NCBI RefSeq assembly: GCF_047511655.1
Contig: NC_133401.1
Coordinates: 42,613,570 to 42,677,569 of the forward strand
DNA: 64,000 nucleotides
Source: Castor canadensis
Lineage: Eukaryota > Chordata > Mammalia > Rodentia > Castoridae
Direction: 5' to 3'
The first letter of the stretch is position 1. Every line of letters starts with the position of its first letter. A program made the position numbers and the translations under genes. Below, in pieces: positions 42,343 to 62,060 of the stretch. Under the pieces are notes generated by a model. It saw only the letters and a list, made by a program, of their open reading frames with translations, did not search any database and was not told where the DNA came from.

Positions 42343-43074
42343 CGTGAGTTAAAATTTTTTTTATTGCCTTTCCCAGCCGAGTACATATGTGATTCCCATC
42401 AGGGTAGTGTGCAGCACAGTGGGTAAGGAGCACAGGCCTTGATCAGAGGACCCAATCTCAAGTACTGATTCTACCCCTCATTAACTGGGCCGTCCTCAGT
42501 TAGTGATGAGGATGAGGGTGACAAGTCCCTTCCTCGTGAGGATGCGGTAATGCTTACATGGGGCCGGTTGTTAGCAATGGAAAACGTGATATACAAGCAG
42601 AAAGAAGTGTCCAGACATCTTCACCCCAGGGTGCCGGGAGCCCCTAGAGAAGAATCTGGGGGTGTGTGCGCCCCCTCTGCTCCCTTGCCTCACCTACGTC
42701 CAAGTACTCACCAGAGGATGATGCTCTCCCTGGAGGCCCAGTAGATGGCAGGAATTGGGCCTAGTTCCTCTGTATCTCCCAGGGCCTGGCCCAGGATGGG
42801 GGGAAGACTGGACCCTGGGAAATAGGTGGGTCCAGATCTAGGACAGTGCCTGGAGTGGGGTAGGAGGTGGGGTGTGGTCTGCCAGACTGTCAATCACGAC
42901 TCTCAGGACGCCTAGTTGAGGCTGGTGAGAGGAAAAGAAGCCCCAAATGACAGTTTTAGAAATAACCCTGCTGAGAAACTTCGACAGAGAAGCCCTTTTA
43001 ATGCAGAAAGGGGGGACTAGGGCCTTTCACTGTAGAACATTCAATTTTAACAATAATAACTGATGTTATCTATA

Positions 43075-43290
43075 ATAATCACTTATTGAGTGCTTTGCAT
43101 ATGCCAGCACCACCTAAAGTCTTAGAGCATTATCTTTAAACAGCATGTGTGTGTGTGTGTGAGAAGTATTGTTATTTCCTTTTATGGAAGAGGCAAAGAG
43201 AGGTTCGAGATGTTAAGTAAGTCTCTTGCCCAAGGCAACTCAGATATGGAGCCAGAACTCAAGCTCTTGCTCTCAAAGACAACAGCAAAT
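43075..43290 (+). mobile_element. MIR with internal (GT)n
   Basis: cttattgagtgctttgcata, agaggcaaagagaggttcga and ctcttgcccaaggcaactca trace a near-complete MIR. A short GT run sits at 43145-43160. Confidence 0.65.
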
Positions 43291-43849
43291 GTTCCAGGAT
43301 GCCAAGGCTCAGTAACTGGCCCAGAAAATGTGGACGCTGAGGGGCATCAAACCACCCTAACTTAATTTTCCAGACTGGTGACTGGGGCCCCTGCTCTCTC
43401 ACCTGGGGAATGGGGTGGCAGCAGGCTCAGGCATGCCCAACGCAAAGGTGACATGGAGCCACTCCCAGGGGCAGGCCCCCCTGGCAATTCCCCTTCCAAA
43501 GATCTTCCAGCTCTGTCTCCCCCGTTGCCTCCAGACAACTTTGGTAGCCAGGCTCAGAGACACTGTGGTCCAGAGGGAGGCCTGCAAGCCTGACTGAGGG
43601 AGGTGACTTGCTTCCTTTTCTCAATGACCAGACACTCCAGGGGTTGTGCACTGTGGCTAATTTCACTTTCCTTTTTTCCTTTGGCGCCTCCAGTGCCTAT
43701 AAGTCAACTTCCTTCATTCCCATCCCTGATTTCTGGTTTTTCTAAACTGAAGCTATCTTTTGGGACTCAGTTTGCCAGGACCAGGGAAGAACAAATCTGC
43801 TCAACTGTTTCTTGGAGGTTAGCTCTGTGTTGCCAGCAGAAATTAGGAT

Positions 43850-44196
43850 CTCCTGCTGGGTGCCATGGCTCAAGTTGTAATCCCAGCTATTCCAGAGGCA
43901 GAGATCTATCTGGAGGATCACTACTCGAGGCCAGCCCAGGCAAAAAGTTAATGAGACTCCAATCTCAACCAATAAGCTGAGCCTTGTGTGGTAGCATACA
44001 CCCATCATCCAAGCTACTTGGGAAGCATAAATAGAATCACAGTCCAGGTCAGCCTGGGCAAACATGCAAGACCCGATTTGAAAAATAACTAAAACAAAAA
44101 GGGATGGGGATGTGTGGCCCAAGTGGTAGAGCACCTGCCCAGTAAGCATGAGACCCTAAGTTCAAACTCCAAAACTGAAAAAGAAAGAAAGAAAGC
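43850..44196 (+). mobile_element. B1-B1-ID trimeric SINE with GAAA-rich tail
   Basis: B1-like unit (gctgggtgccatggctcaag), second B1-like unit (gagccttgtgtggtagcata), ID-like unit (gatggggatgtgtggcccaa), tail gaaagaaagaaag. Confidence 0.85.
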
Positions 44197-44274
44197 AAAT
44201 AGTATCTCTTCTCTGTTCAAGGTCAGAAACCACCCATGGTGGGTGACATGGGGCAGCCCAGTACAGAGGGAAGA

Positions 44275-44430
44275 GTGGGCACTGACTGGGTTTGAATGGC
44301 CCCAGTACTTCCTGCTGTGTGACCTCTGGTAAGTGACCTGATGTCTCTAAGCTTAGATTTTATCAGAGAAAGGGGATAATGAAAACCCCTCCTTCCAGGA
44401 TTTTGTGGTAGGCAAACAGGCTCATCAATG
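44275..44430 (+). mobile_element. MIR
   Basis: actgactgggtttgaatggc, cctgctgtgtgacctctggt and gagaaaggggataatgaaaa follow the MIR pattern. Confidence 0.65.
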
Positions 44431-46419
44431 AGGTGTGTATATTTAGCACAGAGCCCTGGGCCCTGTGCAAGTTCAGTAAATGTGAGCGCTTGTACTGAAG
44501 ACAAGGACGGAGCCACTTCTCCACAGCCTTGCCTGACCACGGTGTTGAAGGCTGGATTCCCTTTTTTTTTTTTTCTTGCTCACAGCTCTGTTGCTTCTTC
44601 AGTCTGGTTTATAGTTATAGTACACACGTGCTTGTTTACTTGTCCAGGAGAGCAGGAACCTTGTCATTTCCACTGCCCTAACCCCACCAAGTGCAAGAGC
44701 ACAGTCACCCTTGAATGAATGAATGAATGAATGACAGTCCTCTCCTCACTGTCCCTCAGGCAGAGGCAGCCATTTTTCAGAGGACATGGCTTTCAGATCC
44801 TTATCTTCCCCAGCCTCCTCCAAACTCTAGCAGCTGGGAGAGGCTGCTGTGCTGTTTGCCCAGCAACAGAGTAGCTGTGAGAACAGCTGGCTGGGGAGGA
44901 GATGGGCATAACATTCACCTGGATGACCATAGCCTATGATGGATGGAGGGAGACTACTTTTTGCCCTCCACCATCTGCAGCTGTCTGGCCAGTGACCCCA
45001 AAGCCGCACTGCATCTCCATCAGAGCCCTGCATGGCCTCCTCTCACCTGTGGCTGGGGCTGTCTTTCTCCAGAGTTTATCTCTCTGCTTCCCACTTTATT
45101 CCAACCCTACCTCCTTCTGGGTCTCCCCTGCCTTCTGCCCTCAACTGAGACCAGGGCCCCCAGGCCTTGGCAGATGTGTGGGGCTGGGGGAGGCACTCCA
45201 AGTCCAGATGTGATTATGTTTATGTTTCCAGAGAGTGAGGGTCGGGAGCTCTGGACTGAAGCTGTTTGGGGGAGGGGTGTTCAGGCTGCAGCCCCCTGCC
45301 CCAGCCTTCCCTCCCCCACCTTTCTCCTCAGGCCTGTGTATCTGGCCCTGCCTTGCAGAGGCCCAATCTCCAAGTCCCACAGCATCCGGCTGGGCCATAC
45401 TCTGCGGAGGACTTTTTTATCCGAAGGTGAGAAGGCCTTGGCTCAATGTGACCTTTGCTCAGACTCATGAAGTCCCGGTTCCATGCATGAAACAGGGTAA
45501 CACTCCTGACCTCAGGTCAGTGTTGACCTGGGTTGAGAATGTATGAACAGGGTTCTCCAGCTCTTAGCTCACGACTAAGCCTGTGGCTGCGCCCATCCTA
45601 GCTAAGGCTTGCCTGGGTCCAGCTCCAGGGCAGTGCCAATCCCCATTACAAGGTGATTCTGAAGCAGAACATCAACCCCTCCTACCTTCTCCAACCGCTG
45701 CAGCTGCAAACATTTTGTTTTGCCATTAGAAGTGACTTACTTAAGGGAAGCAGAATTTTACAGGCAGTTTACAGGCTGGTCTTGTTCAGTAGTTTCCAAA
45801 AGCCCAGGGAAGGGCAAGGCGGCCAGCAACCCCCATAAGTTGGGATGGAAGGGAAGTGAGAAGTGAGTTCTGGGTGATGGACACTTTCTCTGGCCCAGCC
45901 GCACCCAGTGAGCCCCTGGGTGGGATCTAGGCGCAATGCGATACCAGGAAGGCAAGACAGAGTGGCCAGGACTAGACTCTGGCACACCCAGCCCTCCCAG
46001 AATACCAAGCTAGGTTCCTAAGGTGGGGAGGGGAGTGATGGGTCCACAGGAGAAAAGGCAACCCCAGTACTTAAAAGGCTCTCAGGCCCCCAACCCCACC
46101 CCAACGTTCTGAGCGGGCAAGGGCTCATAACACCCTGGGTAACTGCAGAAGCGAAAAGCTTGCAGTTTGGCGCCGGGGAGTGAGGGGAGCTCGGCTAGGG
46201 CGGCGGGTGCTGTGCCGAGGAGGTGATCAGCCTGTGCTCGGGGGCAGGCGCCAGGAGAGAGCTCAGAACGCCAGGCTGAGGTCAGGAATGGGGTGGGTGG
46301 ACCCTAGTGGGGCTGCCTCGGTTCTTCCCCGCTATTCTCGGGACCTGCGGTAGCGCAATTCCCTTTCAGCCTACCTCCCTCTTCAGCCAAATGAAGCAGT
46401 CAGGGCTCAGCAGTGCTTA

Positions 46420-52800
<6,381 letters not shown>

Positions 52801-52828
52801 GGCTCGGGACGGCGCCGGCAGAGTCTGT

Positions 52829-52916
52829 CTTAAAGCGACAGTGCGCACCACCAGGTTCCAGCAGTCCCTGCGCCAGGGGTGGTGGGTGGGGTGGGCCTGG
52901 GTGGGAGGGGGCTGGG
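52829..52916 (-). promoter_or_regulatory. PITX1: Candidate PITX1 core promoter (TATA-like box and G-rich element)
   Basis: On the - strand CTTTAAG (52835-52829) lies about 320 bases upstream of the ATG. 52876-52916 carries seven G-runs on the + strand (ggtgggtggggtgggcctgg and on), which on the gene strand are CACCC/CCTCCC-type SP/KLF sites just upstream. The order fits a core promoter with a TSS near 52800; this is inferred. Confidence 0.4.
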
Positions 52917-53159
52917 AAGTGAGGGAGCCAGCTAGAGAGCGGGCGAGGGAGCGCGGGCGGAATCCAGCCCCAAGCCGCCCGCGCCGCCGCGCCCTCTCTG
53001 CCGCCCTCCCTCCCTCCCTGCCTCGCCCGCGCCCTCCCCCTCTGCAGCCACCTTCCCGCCGCCTCCCCGCCCCCCGCGGCCTCGCCTCTGCCTCCTTCCC
53101 CGGTGACACACCGAGTTCTCCCTCGGCCGCACAAAAGAAACGCATCTGGCCTGCGACTT

Positions 53160-55138
53160 AAGTCCCACGCGGCTCGTGCCCACCTCAGGCCCCAAATGAC
53201 TTGTTTCGCCCAGAGTCAACTCCTGTCTGGGCCGCCCCGAAGTCCCCAGCTGCTGGCGAGAACAGCCCAGGATGAGTGAATGTTCACAGAGCAGGATCGC
53301 GCAGAACGGGCGCATAGGAGCCAGCGCCAGGGCGGGGGCAGAGCCTGGGGCCCGTTCCGGCAGCTCCCAGCGGTGTCCTCGCTGAGGGGCCGCAGGCCCC
53401 TCCTTCCCGGCCTCTTCTCCCGGGAACTCGGCCCAGCTGAGTGACAGCAGCCTGCGCTCTAATGGGCCCCCGGATGCTGCCTCCTAATTAGCTTGGACCT
53501 CTCCCCTAAGGCTGCTTCTCAGGCCTCCCTCTCTGCACCGCAGTCAATTTTCCGGGATTGGGATAGAAATGATGGCTTCTAATCAGACGAAACGTTACTG
53601 TTGGCTCTAGGCCGCTGGTGAATGCGGCTGGAGACCCCAAGAGCCCGGCCAGGCCCTGCTGCCTTTTCTACCTCTCCCCTTGTTTTGCACCTTCAACGGC
53701 CAGGCCCTAGCCTTGGCAGCCATGGGATTGGCCTTGGCAGCCTCTGTCCTCCTTCAGGGTACCTTTGCTCCAGCCCAGGGCCTGAGCTCTGGCTGCCCAG
53801 ATGACTGCCTTCTCAGAAACCTGAATGGGCACCCCGGGAAGCCCTTGGTCTTCTAGAGTGTTTCTCACATAGTGGTAGCTAAGCTTGGACTTAAAGGGGC
53901 CCTCACTGGGCACAGGCAAAGATATTACCCTCCCAGCTCCCAAGAGTGGTCCCCTCCTTAAGTCCTCCTCCTTCAATGAAGTTTGTCGAAGGATTTTGCT
54001 CAGCAATTGTTAACTGGCCCGGAGACCTCAGCGTCTTAAGCAAACAGGCCATGGCAGGGGCAGTAGGGCGAGTCCCTGACCTGCTACTCTGGCCACTGGC
54101 AGGCCCTAGGCTGCCTCTGCCCCTTACCTGCTGATCTCCACCAGACCCAGCAACCTAGGGATGGGTGCTAGGAGGGACGGTGGCCTCAGAGGAGAAGCAC
54201 TTCCTCATCTCCTCCTGGGGTCTTTGCTTGAATTGGCCTTCAGAAGAAGGACTCTGATTTGGGCCCATTTCCTGCCCTGTCCCATCAAAGGGAAGCAGCC
54301 AGGCTCTCTGTTGGGTTCCTTGGTGAGAATGTGAGGGCAAGGGCAGAAATGCAGAGTGGAACCAGGCCTGCCTCCCACTCCCTTTGCCCAAGGCCCCCAG
54401 CTCTGGGCTATGGAGAGAAGGCACAGCTCTTTGGGGCTTGGCCCACTCTAGGTACACTAGGTTGGGTATCTGTAACTGCAAAAGACAGTAAGAGGCTAAG
54501 GCAGGTGGTTGAATTAGGAGGCCCAATGAGATACACCACTTCCATGCAGATATGTTGTGTGCCCTCATGGACACACACATACGTACTACTTGGCATGAAG
54601 GCCACATGGTAGGGAACAGGAAATGTGTTCTAAGTCCACCAAAGTCAGGCCAAGGTGGGAAGAAGCCCAGTGCACCTCTGGACAGGGACACAGAAATGAG
54701 TGGTCTGCCTATGGGGACTATTTTGAACTCAACTCCAGCTATTTGGTCTGAGGGGCATGCATCCCTCACTATCGATACATTTAATGCAGTTATTAAGCAC
54801 CTGCTGTGTGCCCCTTGGGCCCAAGCTTCTGGCAGTGCTCCAGGTAGGTACACCAGTTACTTTATTTGGAAATCTGCTGGATGGAAAGGCCTTCCGACCC
54901 TTTCAGGTGACCCTTTCAGTATCCCCACTGGCCCAGAGCCCCAAGCAGGGGCTGAGGCTACTGGGAACTGCCACAGAGTCTGTTGTTCAGCAGTTCTGAG
55001 TGATCAAGGGGTGAAGAAGGGACTGACAGAAAGGGGGCTGTGGCCTAATCCTTCGTTGTCTGGAGAAGGGGCCAGAACAAGCTATCTGCTCTTCCTAGTC
55101 TGACTATGTAGGGGCTTCTGGACACTCACAGACACATA

Positions 55139-55185
<47 letters not shown>

Positions 55186-57150
55186 AGAGGAGGCAGCAGT
55201 TTTTCTGGAGCAGAGACTCCGTATATCCCCACCCCCTTTCCTGGGTGACCTTGGGCATGGCTTGACCTGCACTGAGCCTCGGTTCTCATGTCCACCTTGA
55301 GCCTCTGACTGCTGGTCCAGGCCCCAGCTCACTTGATGATGGGACATGGGGAAAGGAGGGAAGGGGGCTTATTGAAGCTGGGACCATGTGCCCTATCCCC
55401 ATCCCTCTCCAGCCACACCGAGCCAGGACTGATTCTGATTTTCAAGAAATTTGGGGATTAGGGTCCTGGCAGAGCTGAGCAGAGGGGCCTGGGCCGTTGT
55501 GTGGGTTGAAGTAGTCACCACAGGGACCCTTTCTGAAGCTGAGCTGACTGAAAACAGATTCTGGACCCAAGAATGGTTATTAATTTAATTCAGGAATGGT
55601 GGGTGGAGGACCCTCATGGGGAGGGCATCCTTCCACCCACCCATGGGGATACCCTGCCCTAATCCACACGCCTAGAATCAAGGGATTTTAGGAAAAAGGA
55701 AGGAATGTGCCATGGCCTGCCCCCAGGGCCATCCATGACTCTCTGGGACATTCCAGTCCTAAGCCTCTTAGGCCGTGGAGAAGTTCAAACTAGAAAACCC
55801 AGTTTTGGAAGTGCAGCCGGGACCACCTACCTCCTTCTGCCTGATCTGCCCCCCTCCCCAATAAAAGCTCTTGTTTTTTTTTTTTTTTTGAATAGAAGCA
55901 ATTACAGAGTAAGGGGAACACAGCGCTCAGGTAGAGGTTAGAACAATCTTGTTGGATTCTTTAGGCTTCTTAGGACCCCAGTCTGAAGCTGCCTGCTAGT
56001 TTGGGTTCCCTAGTCTGTCCTGGTGAGGAGCTGGGATGCATTCTGTCAGGACGGCCTGTAGCTAGTCAGTGGTGGTGCAATGGAACTTGGAACTCTCCGT
56101 GGCTATTAGTGCCCATGCTTCTCCAAGGCCTATAACCCACCCAACCACGCACCAAGTGATCTGGTTCCTGAGAATGGCTGAGCTGAGGGGACAAAAGGGC
56201 TGGGAAAATGTCAGTGGCTAGCCACACAACCAGGGAGTAGAAGGCCCGCTTTTGCTGTCCCACAGCCTTCTCTTCCCAGCAGCTGCTTTCAGGGGAGAAG
56301 GGCTCTTGGAGTTCAGAGGTTAACAAATGCTGGCCTCAGCATCCCAGAGTCTAAACAGCCTGGTCCCCTGCTCCAGTCTCCCTCTTTTCCTTCCCTGGCA
56401 GAGATGGGGAGGCCCAATGCAGCTCCTGGAAAGGGCAGGGGCAAAGCAAGTCCTCCTGGAGATGTGTCTTTATGCTGGTGGCTTTTGCCCTTACCCTACA
56501 CCTGGCAGTTACCCTAGACCTTCTTCCTCCTCCAAGTGGACAGCAACCTCGGTTTTCCTCCCTCTGGCCCTGGTCCCTGGGATACCAAGAGAATACCCAA
56601 ACTTTAGTTCTCAGAAAAGTGGGCTTAAATATTTTTCAGATTCTGAAAAGTCCTAAGTTGGAAAATCTTGGGACTTGGGTTCCAGCTCGAGGTCCCCAAT
56701 ACAGTAATCCCGGTCAGGGGCCCTGGTTTTGCTACAGCTGAATCTTCCCCAAGTTAAGAGGCTGGTCAATTTCAGAATTCCGAGACCCGGTTCTAGAGAA
56801 GCGGCTGTGCCCGTAAAGATCCTGCGTCAACAACCAAACCTGGGAGACAGCCACGGGAACGGTCTTTATTGGACTTTGCAAAGAGAATTTGGGTTTTTTT
56901 CTCAGGGGAAGGAAAAGCCCGAGCTGTGCCAGCGAGAGCAGGCCACCGTCGGCTGGGGGGACCTCCGAGGGCATGGGGCGGGACATCAGGGTTGGGGCGA
57001 AGACAGGCCGGGGCTCTTGCTGGTGTCTGCCACTTTTCAGCGGCATTGCTGACCCAACGAAAGAACAAACGAATGAAGCGGTTTCGTTTAGGAAAAATAC
57101 CCTCTTGACGCGAAGCTACGGACCGAAGTCCCGGGCTGTTCAGAGGGGCC
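53160..57150. other. PITX1 upstream region, SINE-free
   Basis: Unique sequence with no SINE. It contains a homeodomain-type TAATTA at about 53488, a (CA)n at 55138-55183, a poly-T at 55871-55888 and an old MIR/L2-like scrap at 54770-54840. No gene recognised. Confidence 0.55.
55138..55183. repeat. (CA)n microsatellite
   Basis: About 22 uninterrupted CA units. Confidence 0.97.
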
Positions 57151-58110
57151 AGTATTTCCACTCTTGGTGGGGCCCCCATCCCTGAGTGCCGTAGGGAGTG
57201 GCGGACGGCCCCCTCGCCTGCCCGTTTCTCCTAGAGGCGCCCAGCGTCCCGGCCGCAACAAGAGGCTGCGAAGGGCTTCCAGGGCTGCGCCTTTGTGGGG
57301 CCTGAGCCCGTGTCCCTGAGGCTGTTGCCCTTTTGGGGTGCCTGGAGCCGAGGAGCAGGGCGGGCCCACAGGTTACTTGAGGTAGCAGCCAGTAACTGCA
57401 TGCTCTGGGTACGGGAACAGGCTCATCGCGCTGCCTCGATGGCGCCTTTGCGCGTGCTGCGCTCTATCCGGCGCCGCTGGCTGGACCCAGTGCCACCGCG
57501 GGGAACAGCGCAAAGCTTGGCCACCACCTCCCTGCGTCCCTTTACCGCGGAGAACCCGCGCCCCCAGCCCAGAATTTCTTACCCCACCCGGGAAGCACTG
57601 CGTCTGTGACTCGGCGGCTCCGGGCTCGCCCGCCGCGGACTCTGGCTCAGATTTCGGTTCCGACTGAGCCCCTGATCCACCTCTGGCTGTGGCTCTGCGT
57701 ACTGTTTGGGTTCCCGCTGGTTCGTTACATCCCAGTACGCAAGGTTGGGGCTGCCTCGGCTCGACCCGCTCCTCCTGCCGCCGCCGCCCGTCGCCCGCGG
57801 GGAAGGCGGGGACACCGGCCGGGGAGGCGGGAAGGGGGGGGAGGGGAAGCGAGGCACTCGCCTGGACCGACGAGGAGGGGGCGGCACGGAGTCCCACGGG
57901 CTTGGGGTCTCAGCCTCCCTCTGGGTGCAGGCTGAGGTCCGCACAACTGGCGGCCGCGACCCAAGACCCGGGAGGGCCTGGGACTGCTGGCGCGGGGAGG
58001 GGCCCAGCCGCAGGCAAACGAAGCCGCTGCGGGGTCAACCTGGCCCAGCACGCTTTTTCTCCCGGGCCTCAGTTTCCCACCTGGCACATGAGGGACCGGG
58101 CCTGACTTCC
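57150..58110. promoter_or_regulatory. Upstream CpG island
   Basis: High CpG density about 4.5-5.5 kb upstream of the PITX1 ATG, outside any recognised exon. It includes a 14-of-16 CTCF-like match, cgaggagggggcggca, at 57871-57886. It could be an alternative PITX1 promoter, the promoter of a divergent non-coding transcript, or a developmental regulatory island. Long open frames here (57373-57897 - and 57689-58105 +) look compositional. Confidence 0.5.
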
Positions 58111-59689
58111 GTTTAGTGGGGGATCTGGCTGCAGTCTCCCCGGGTCCTGCCAGGTGAAGGTCAAGCCAGGGTTTTGCGATCCCCCGTTTCTGCTCAGCCC
58201 GCGGGTAGAAGCTGGTCTTGCGTGTTGGCAGAGAGTCCGCTGAGCACAACTTGGCAGCCAAGAAGATTGGGACAGACCCCAGGTTTCTCTGCGTAGGGTT
58301 GGGATGCGCTAAGAAAGGAACCGGCGTACCTGCCCGGCTCGGCTTGGGGGATTCCTTTCTTCCTTCTCCTCAAGCGCAGGTTTGCTGAGGAACCAAGAGA
58401 CCAACCCCGCGACAACAGACCCTTCTGTAGCCCCCTGTCCAGCCCCTGAGCCCGAACACCCTCCAGTGGTCATCCTGCTCTCGGCTGGCAAACAGGCAGG
58501 CCTTTATCCATGTGGCCCCGTAGGCCGGCTTCTGGCTGGCGGCCATTGGGAGATGCGCAGGACTAAGGGAACTGAGAGCCTGTCTGTCGCACACCGCAGC
58601 GCATCGGGGTCTCGCCGCTGCTCCAGGACCACATAACCCTGCGTGTGAAGCCTAGCAGGAGAAACCAATTGGCTAAACCTGCTCCTGGCGCCCAGAATGA
58701 GCCCAGCCTGCCGCTGTTGGGGCTGTGGGCTGCAATGGCGAATAGGGCTAGGGCCTGTCACTCCTGGGACCAGACCGGCCAAGCCTGCCCGCTGACAGCC
58801 ACGGGCTCCAGGGCCGCCGCTTCCTCGCAAGGTGCTGGGAGATGGCAGCTCGGCGGACTGGCATTAATGTTTCACGAGGTGCCGTCACCCATGGCGCCTC
58901 TCTGCCTGGTTCTCCCGACAGCTGCTGGGGGAGAGGCCGCGGCCACCCTCATCCGTGGTTCCAGGGCTGCCTGGCGGGTAACGCGGAGACTCAGGACCCC
59001 CGCCCCAACCTCCAAAACCGGAAACCGCCTGAGCCAGGCTCTCAGAGGCCTGGACATTTAGGCCCAAAGGCCCTTAGGGTGTGGCCCCAGTACCATGTCG
59101 GGGCTGGTGGGGAAGGGGTACTCTGCAACCTCCCGTCTACCCTCAATAGCGTAGACCCTCTTTGATGGGTATAAGGAGCTCCCATGCACAGTGCACAAAG
59201 GGTGGAAAGGGTTAAGAGGAGTCCTGGTCTCCGGTGCTCACAGACCTGGACCTGGGGACTCTGACTTGGAGCCTGCGCTCTGGGGCCTCTAGCCCCTGCC
59301 CACCCTTTCTTTACACCCCTTGTGGTTGTTTCACGTGTGAAAATGGTCTGTTGGCAAGAGTCCACCTCCAGAGCATCCTAACTCAGAGCTTCTGACCTTA
59401 TTTCCAGCAGCTCACTCAGCTAGCTTTGTCTTCACCTCGCCCAAAGTGCCCAGGCATTTTTAGCCGTAAGTGCATTGGACCTTTACATGGAAGCCTTGTT
59501 GGGGAGGCACTCACTCTAGCATCTGCAGGAGGAAATTGCACACTAGAGATTTTCTCGGTTTTGTTTCTAGCGGGTGACTGGGCAGTGTGTGAGATTCTCT
59601 GCATGCCCTTGATCCCAGGCAGTGCCTGTGGTGCCAAAAAAATGCTGCCTCTGGCATCCCACAACCAGAGTTAGACTCGTTTGTACTTT

Positions 59690-59790
59690 TTAAAAAACTA
59701 GATGTGTGGCTTTGGCAAATCATGGAATTTTTCTCTGCCTCAGCCTCCCCACCTGTGAAATGGGAGAAATATTTCTTAGGATTTCTCCCA
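59690..59790 (+). mobile_element. MIR
   Basis: gatgtgtggctttggcaaat, then cctcagcctccccacctgtg, follows the MIR core. Confidence 0.6.
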
Positions 59791-60579
59791 TTTCCTGAGA
59801 GTGGATGAGACATTGAAGGTGAGGGGCTTTGCTCTGAGTCCTGTGAGCAGCCCACTAAATATTAATGGTGGTATTCCCCCAGGTTGATTTGCTATCATGT
59901 CATGCTGGGTAGGCCAGGCAAGAACAAACTGACTTCCTTTTCTGGTTCCATTCCCTGCTTAGCCACCAGGAATTTTCTGCCCAGGAAAGCTGAGTAGGCT
60001 GGTGGACTGTGTATGACCAGGGCCTGGAATCCCAGAAGTTCTTAGTGAACTGGGGTAGACTAAAACACACCCTTCCTGATCTTATTTTCTCCTCTTCCAA
60101 AAAGAATGTTTCACATTTCCCCCTTAGGTTTTACCATCTTGGGGCGCATCTATTTCCACTGTGAAGGTGAAAGGATCAGGAATCAGTGAGTGAGGATGGC
60201 CCTGGATCTGCTGGGGACAGTAGTAACAGTGGAGTTTCCCAGGGCACTCCAGCTTTGGTCTTTCAGGTGCAGGATGGGAAGAGGTCAGCAGAATTGGCTG
60301 ACACGTTTACTTGTCTCCTTTCCAACTGGCATGCTTCCTCCAATAGAAATTTTTTCCCTACTACAAAATTCAGAAATGAATTTGTCACATGGGTTCACAC
60401 AAAGCATAATGGGCAAATATCCTCAGCTACAGTTATGTAGAATGCCATAATAATTCTTCAAGCAGTATTTTTTATCTCAAAACCTAGTAAAAGTTGGAAA
60501 AACATCCTTTTCTTCACAACTTTTTTCAATAGTATTGAAATTAATATTTGTGTAATAATTGATTAAAAATCATTGCTCA

Positions 60580-60655
60580 TGAGCTGGGGGGGGGTTGTAG
60601 TCCAAGTAATAGAGCTCTTCAATCCCCAGTATTGCAAAACAAAACAAAACACCAA
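60580..60655 (+). mobile_element. Degenerate ID-like SINE
   Basis: gagctgggggggggttgtag, then caatccccagtattgcaaaa with an A/C tail. The middle is deleted. Confidence 0.55.
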
Positions 60656-61895
60656 AAACCTGTTGTTCCTAGCAGTTGTAAGCTCCCTGAGAGCAGGGTT
60701 GAGCCTCTCTTGCATAAAGACCCTCCCTAGGGTAGGCAAGGGAATTTGGTTATGCTAATTTTCTTACATGCCTACTCCTGAACCAATCCCTTTGTGGGGA
60801 AGAGTGGCTCAGGGCTGTAGTTGGCCAAGGTCACAGGCTCCACCCCAGAAGGGTGGGGGCAGGGCTCCCACTATGGGAAGGAATGGTCACTACCTCTCCC
60901 AAGAATCCTGGGACAAATTCTCTAAGCTGGTGGCAGGGAAGGAGAGGCTTTCCAAAGAAGCCTCTCTGTGGAGGTTTCCCCAGAGAGATAGTGAGACATG
61001 GCTCTGTTGGGAGAGTTTGAATCTATCAGAATTGTTCCTGAACTTATCTGTGAGGAGAGGTGGAAGGTTACAGAAGGTCTCAAGGAGGGCTCAGAGTCCA
61101 GTGACTATCTTATAGGGACAGATCCACAGAGCCAGGGGGGTGGGGGAACCTATGTCTACTCCCTTTTTCATCTATAAGAAGGAAGGAGTTGGAGGCTCTA
61201 AAAGCAGAGAGAATCTCTGGGATCAGGTAAGACATTAAATGTCTTTGAGCATTCTTTTCTTGCACTCTGAGATTGATTCCCAGCAGCCAGAGCAAAAAGA
61301 GAGACCATTTGGGCATCTCAAGTTCTTTTTTTTTTCAAATCACAGTCCTGTGAGCATCTATATAGAATAGTGGAAGGAGCCCTGGCCTGGGACTCTCCTG
61401 CGATGGCCTCTCTCAGGTCAGTGAAAGTTTTAGGAGAACCTATTTTGTGCCTGTGACTGCAGAGATGCAGATGGACAGCTCCTGCTCATTTGGGTTGAGC
61501 CAAGGAGGCAGACAAACCAGTAACCAACCATTTGTGGAATACAGTTCTGGAGAGAGACTCTGCAGACTGGTATTGAAGGGCCTTCAGTGACATTCTAATG
61601 AGTTGCATGGGACAGATTTTCTACCTCCCAGGTCACCCTTCCCTAGAAAATAGCATGTGCAAAGGCTCTGAGGTAAGAGAAACTGGCTCAGTTAACAATC
61701 TAAAGGAAAGGCAGCATAGCTACATAATAACCATCTGTTTGCTGGAGGACTGGTGAGAAGGCAGAGCATGGGGAAGAGGAAGCTGGAGAAAAGTAGGAAG
61801 CAGATGCCACAGGGCTTCCGAATCCTTGTTAGGAGGGTGGTATGTTATCCTGAAGGAAAAGAGGAACAGAGCAAGGGTTTAATATTTTACAAAGA

Positions 61896-62060
61896 TTATT
61901 CTGGGGATGTACGTAGGTTAATGGTAGACTGTGTGCTTAGCTTGCACGAGGCCCTGAGTTTGATCCCTGGCCCCATAAGAAAAGGAAGAAAGGAAGGAAG
62001 GAAGAAAAGAAAGAAGGAAGGAAGGAAGGAAGGAAGGAAGGAAAAGAAAGAAAGAAAGAC
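61896..62060 (+). mobile_element. ID-like SINE with (GAAG)n tail
   Basis: ctggggatgtacgtaggtta, then ggccctgagtttgatccctg, followed by a GAAG/GGAA repeat (61983-62060) continuous with the A-rich tail. Confidence 0.75.

Larger units (their letters stand above)
41103..43070. other. Intergenic spacer near possible CTCF site
   Basis: Mostly unique sequence with one B1-like SINE (42235-42342). Open frames on the - strand at 41467-42055 are not recognisable as protein families and lack good splice or start context. Confidence 0.5.

Noticed and set aside
57373..57897. 174-codon - strand open frame in the upstream CpG island
   Set aside because: GC-driven composition (Arg, Pro, Ala, Gly), overlapping frames on both strands, no known domain.
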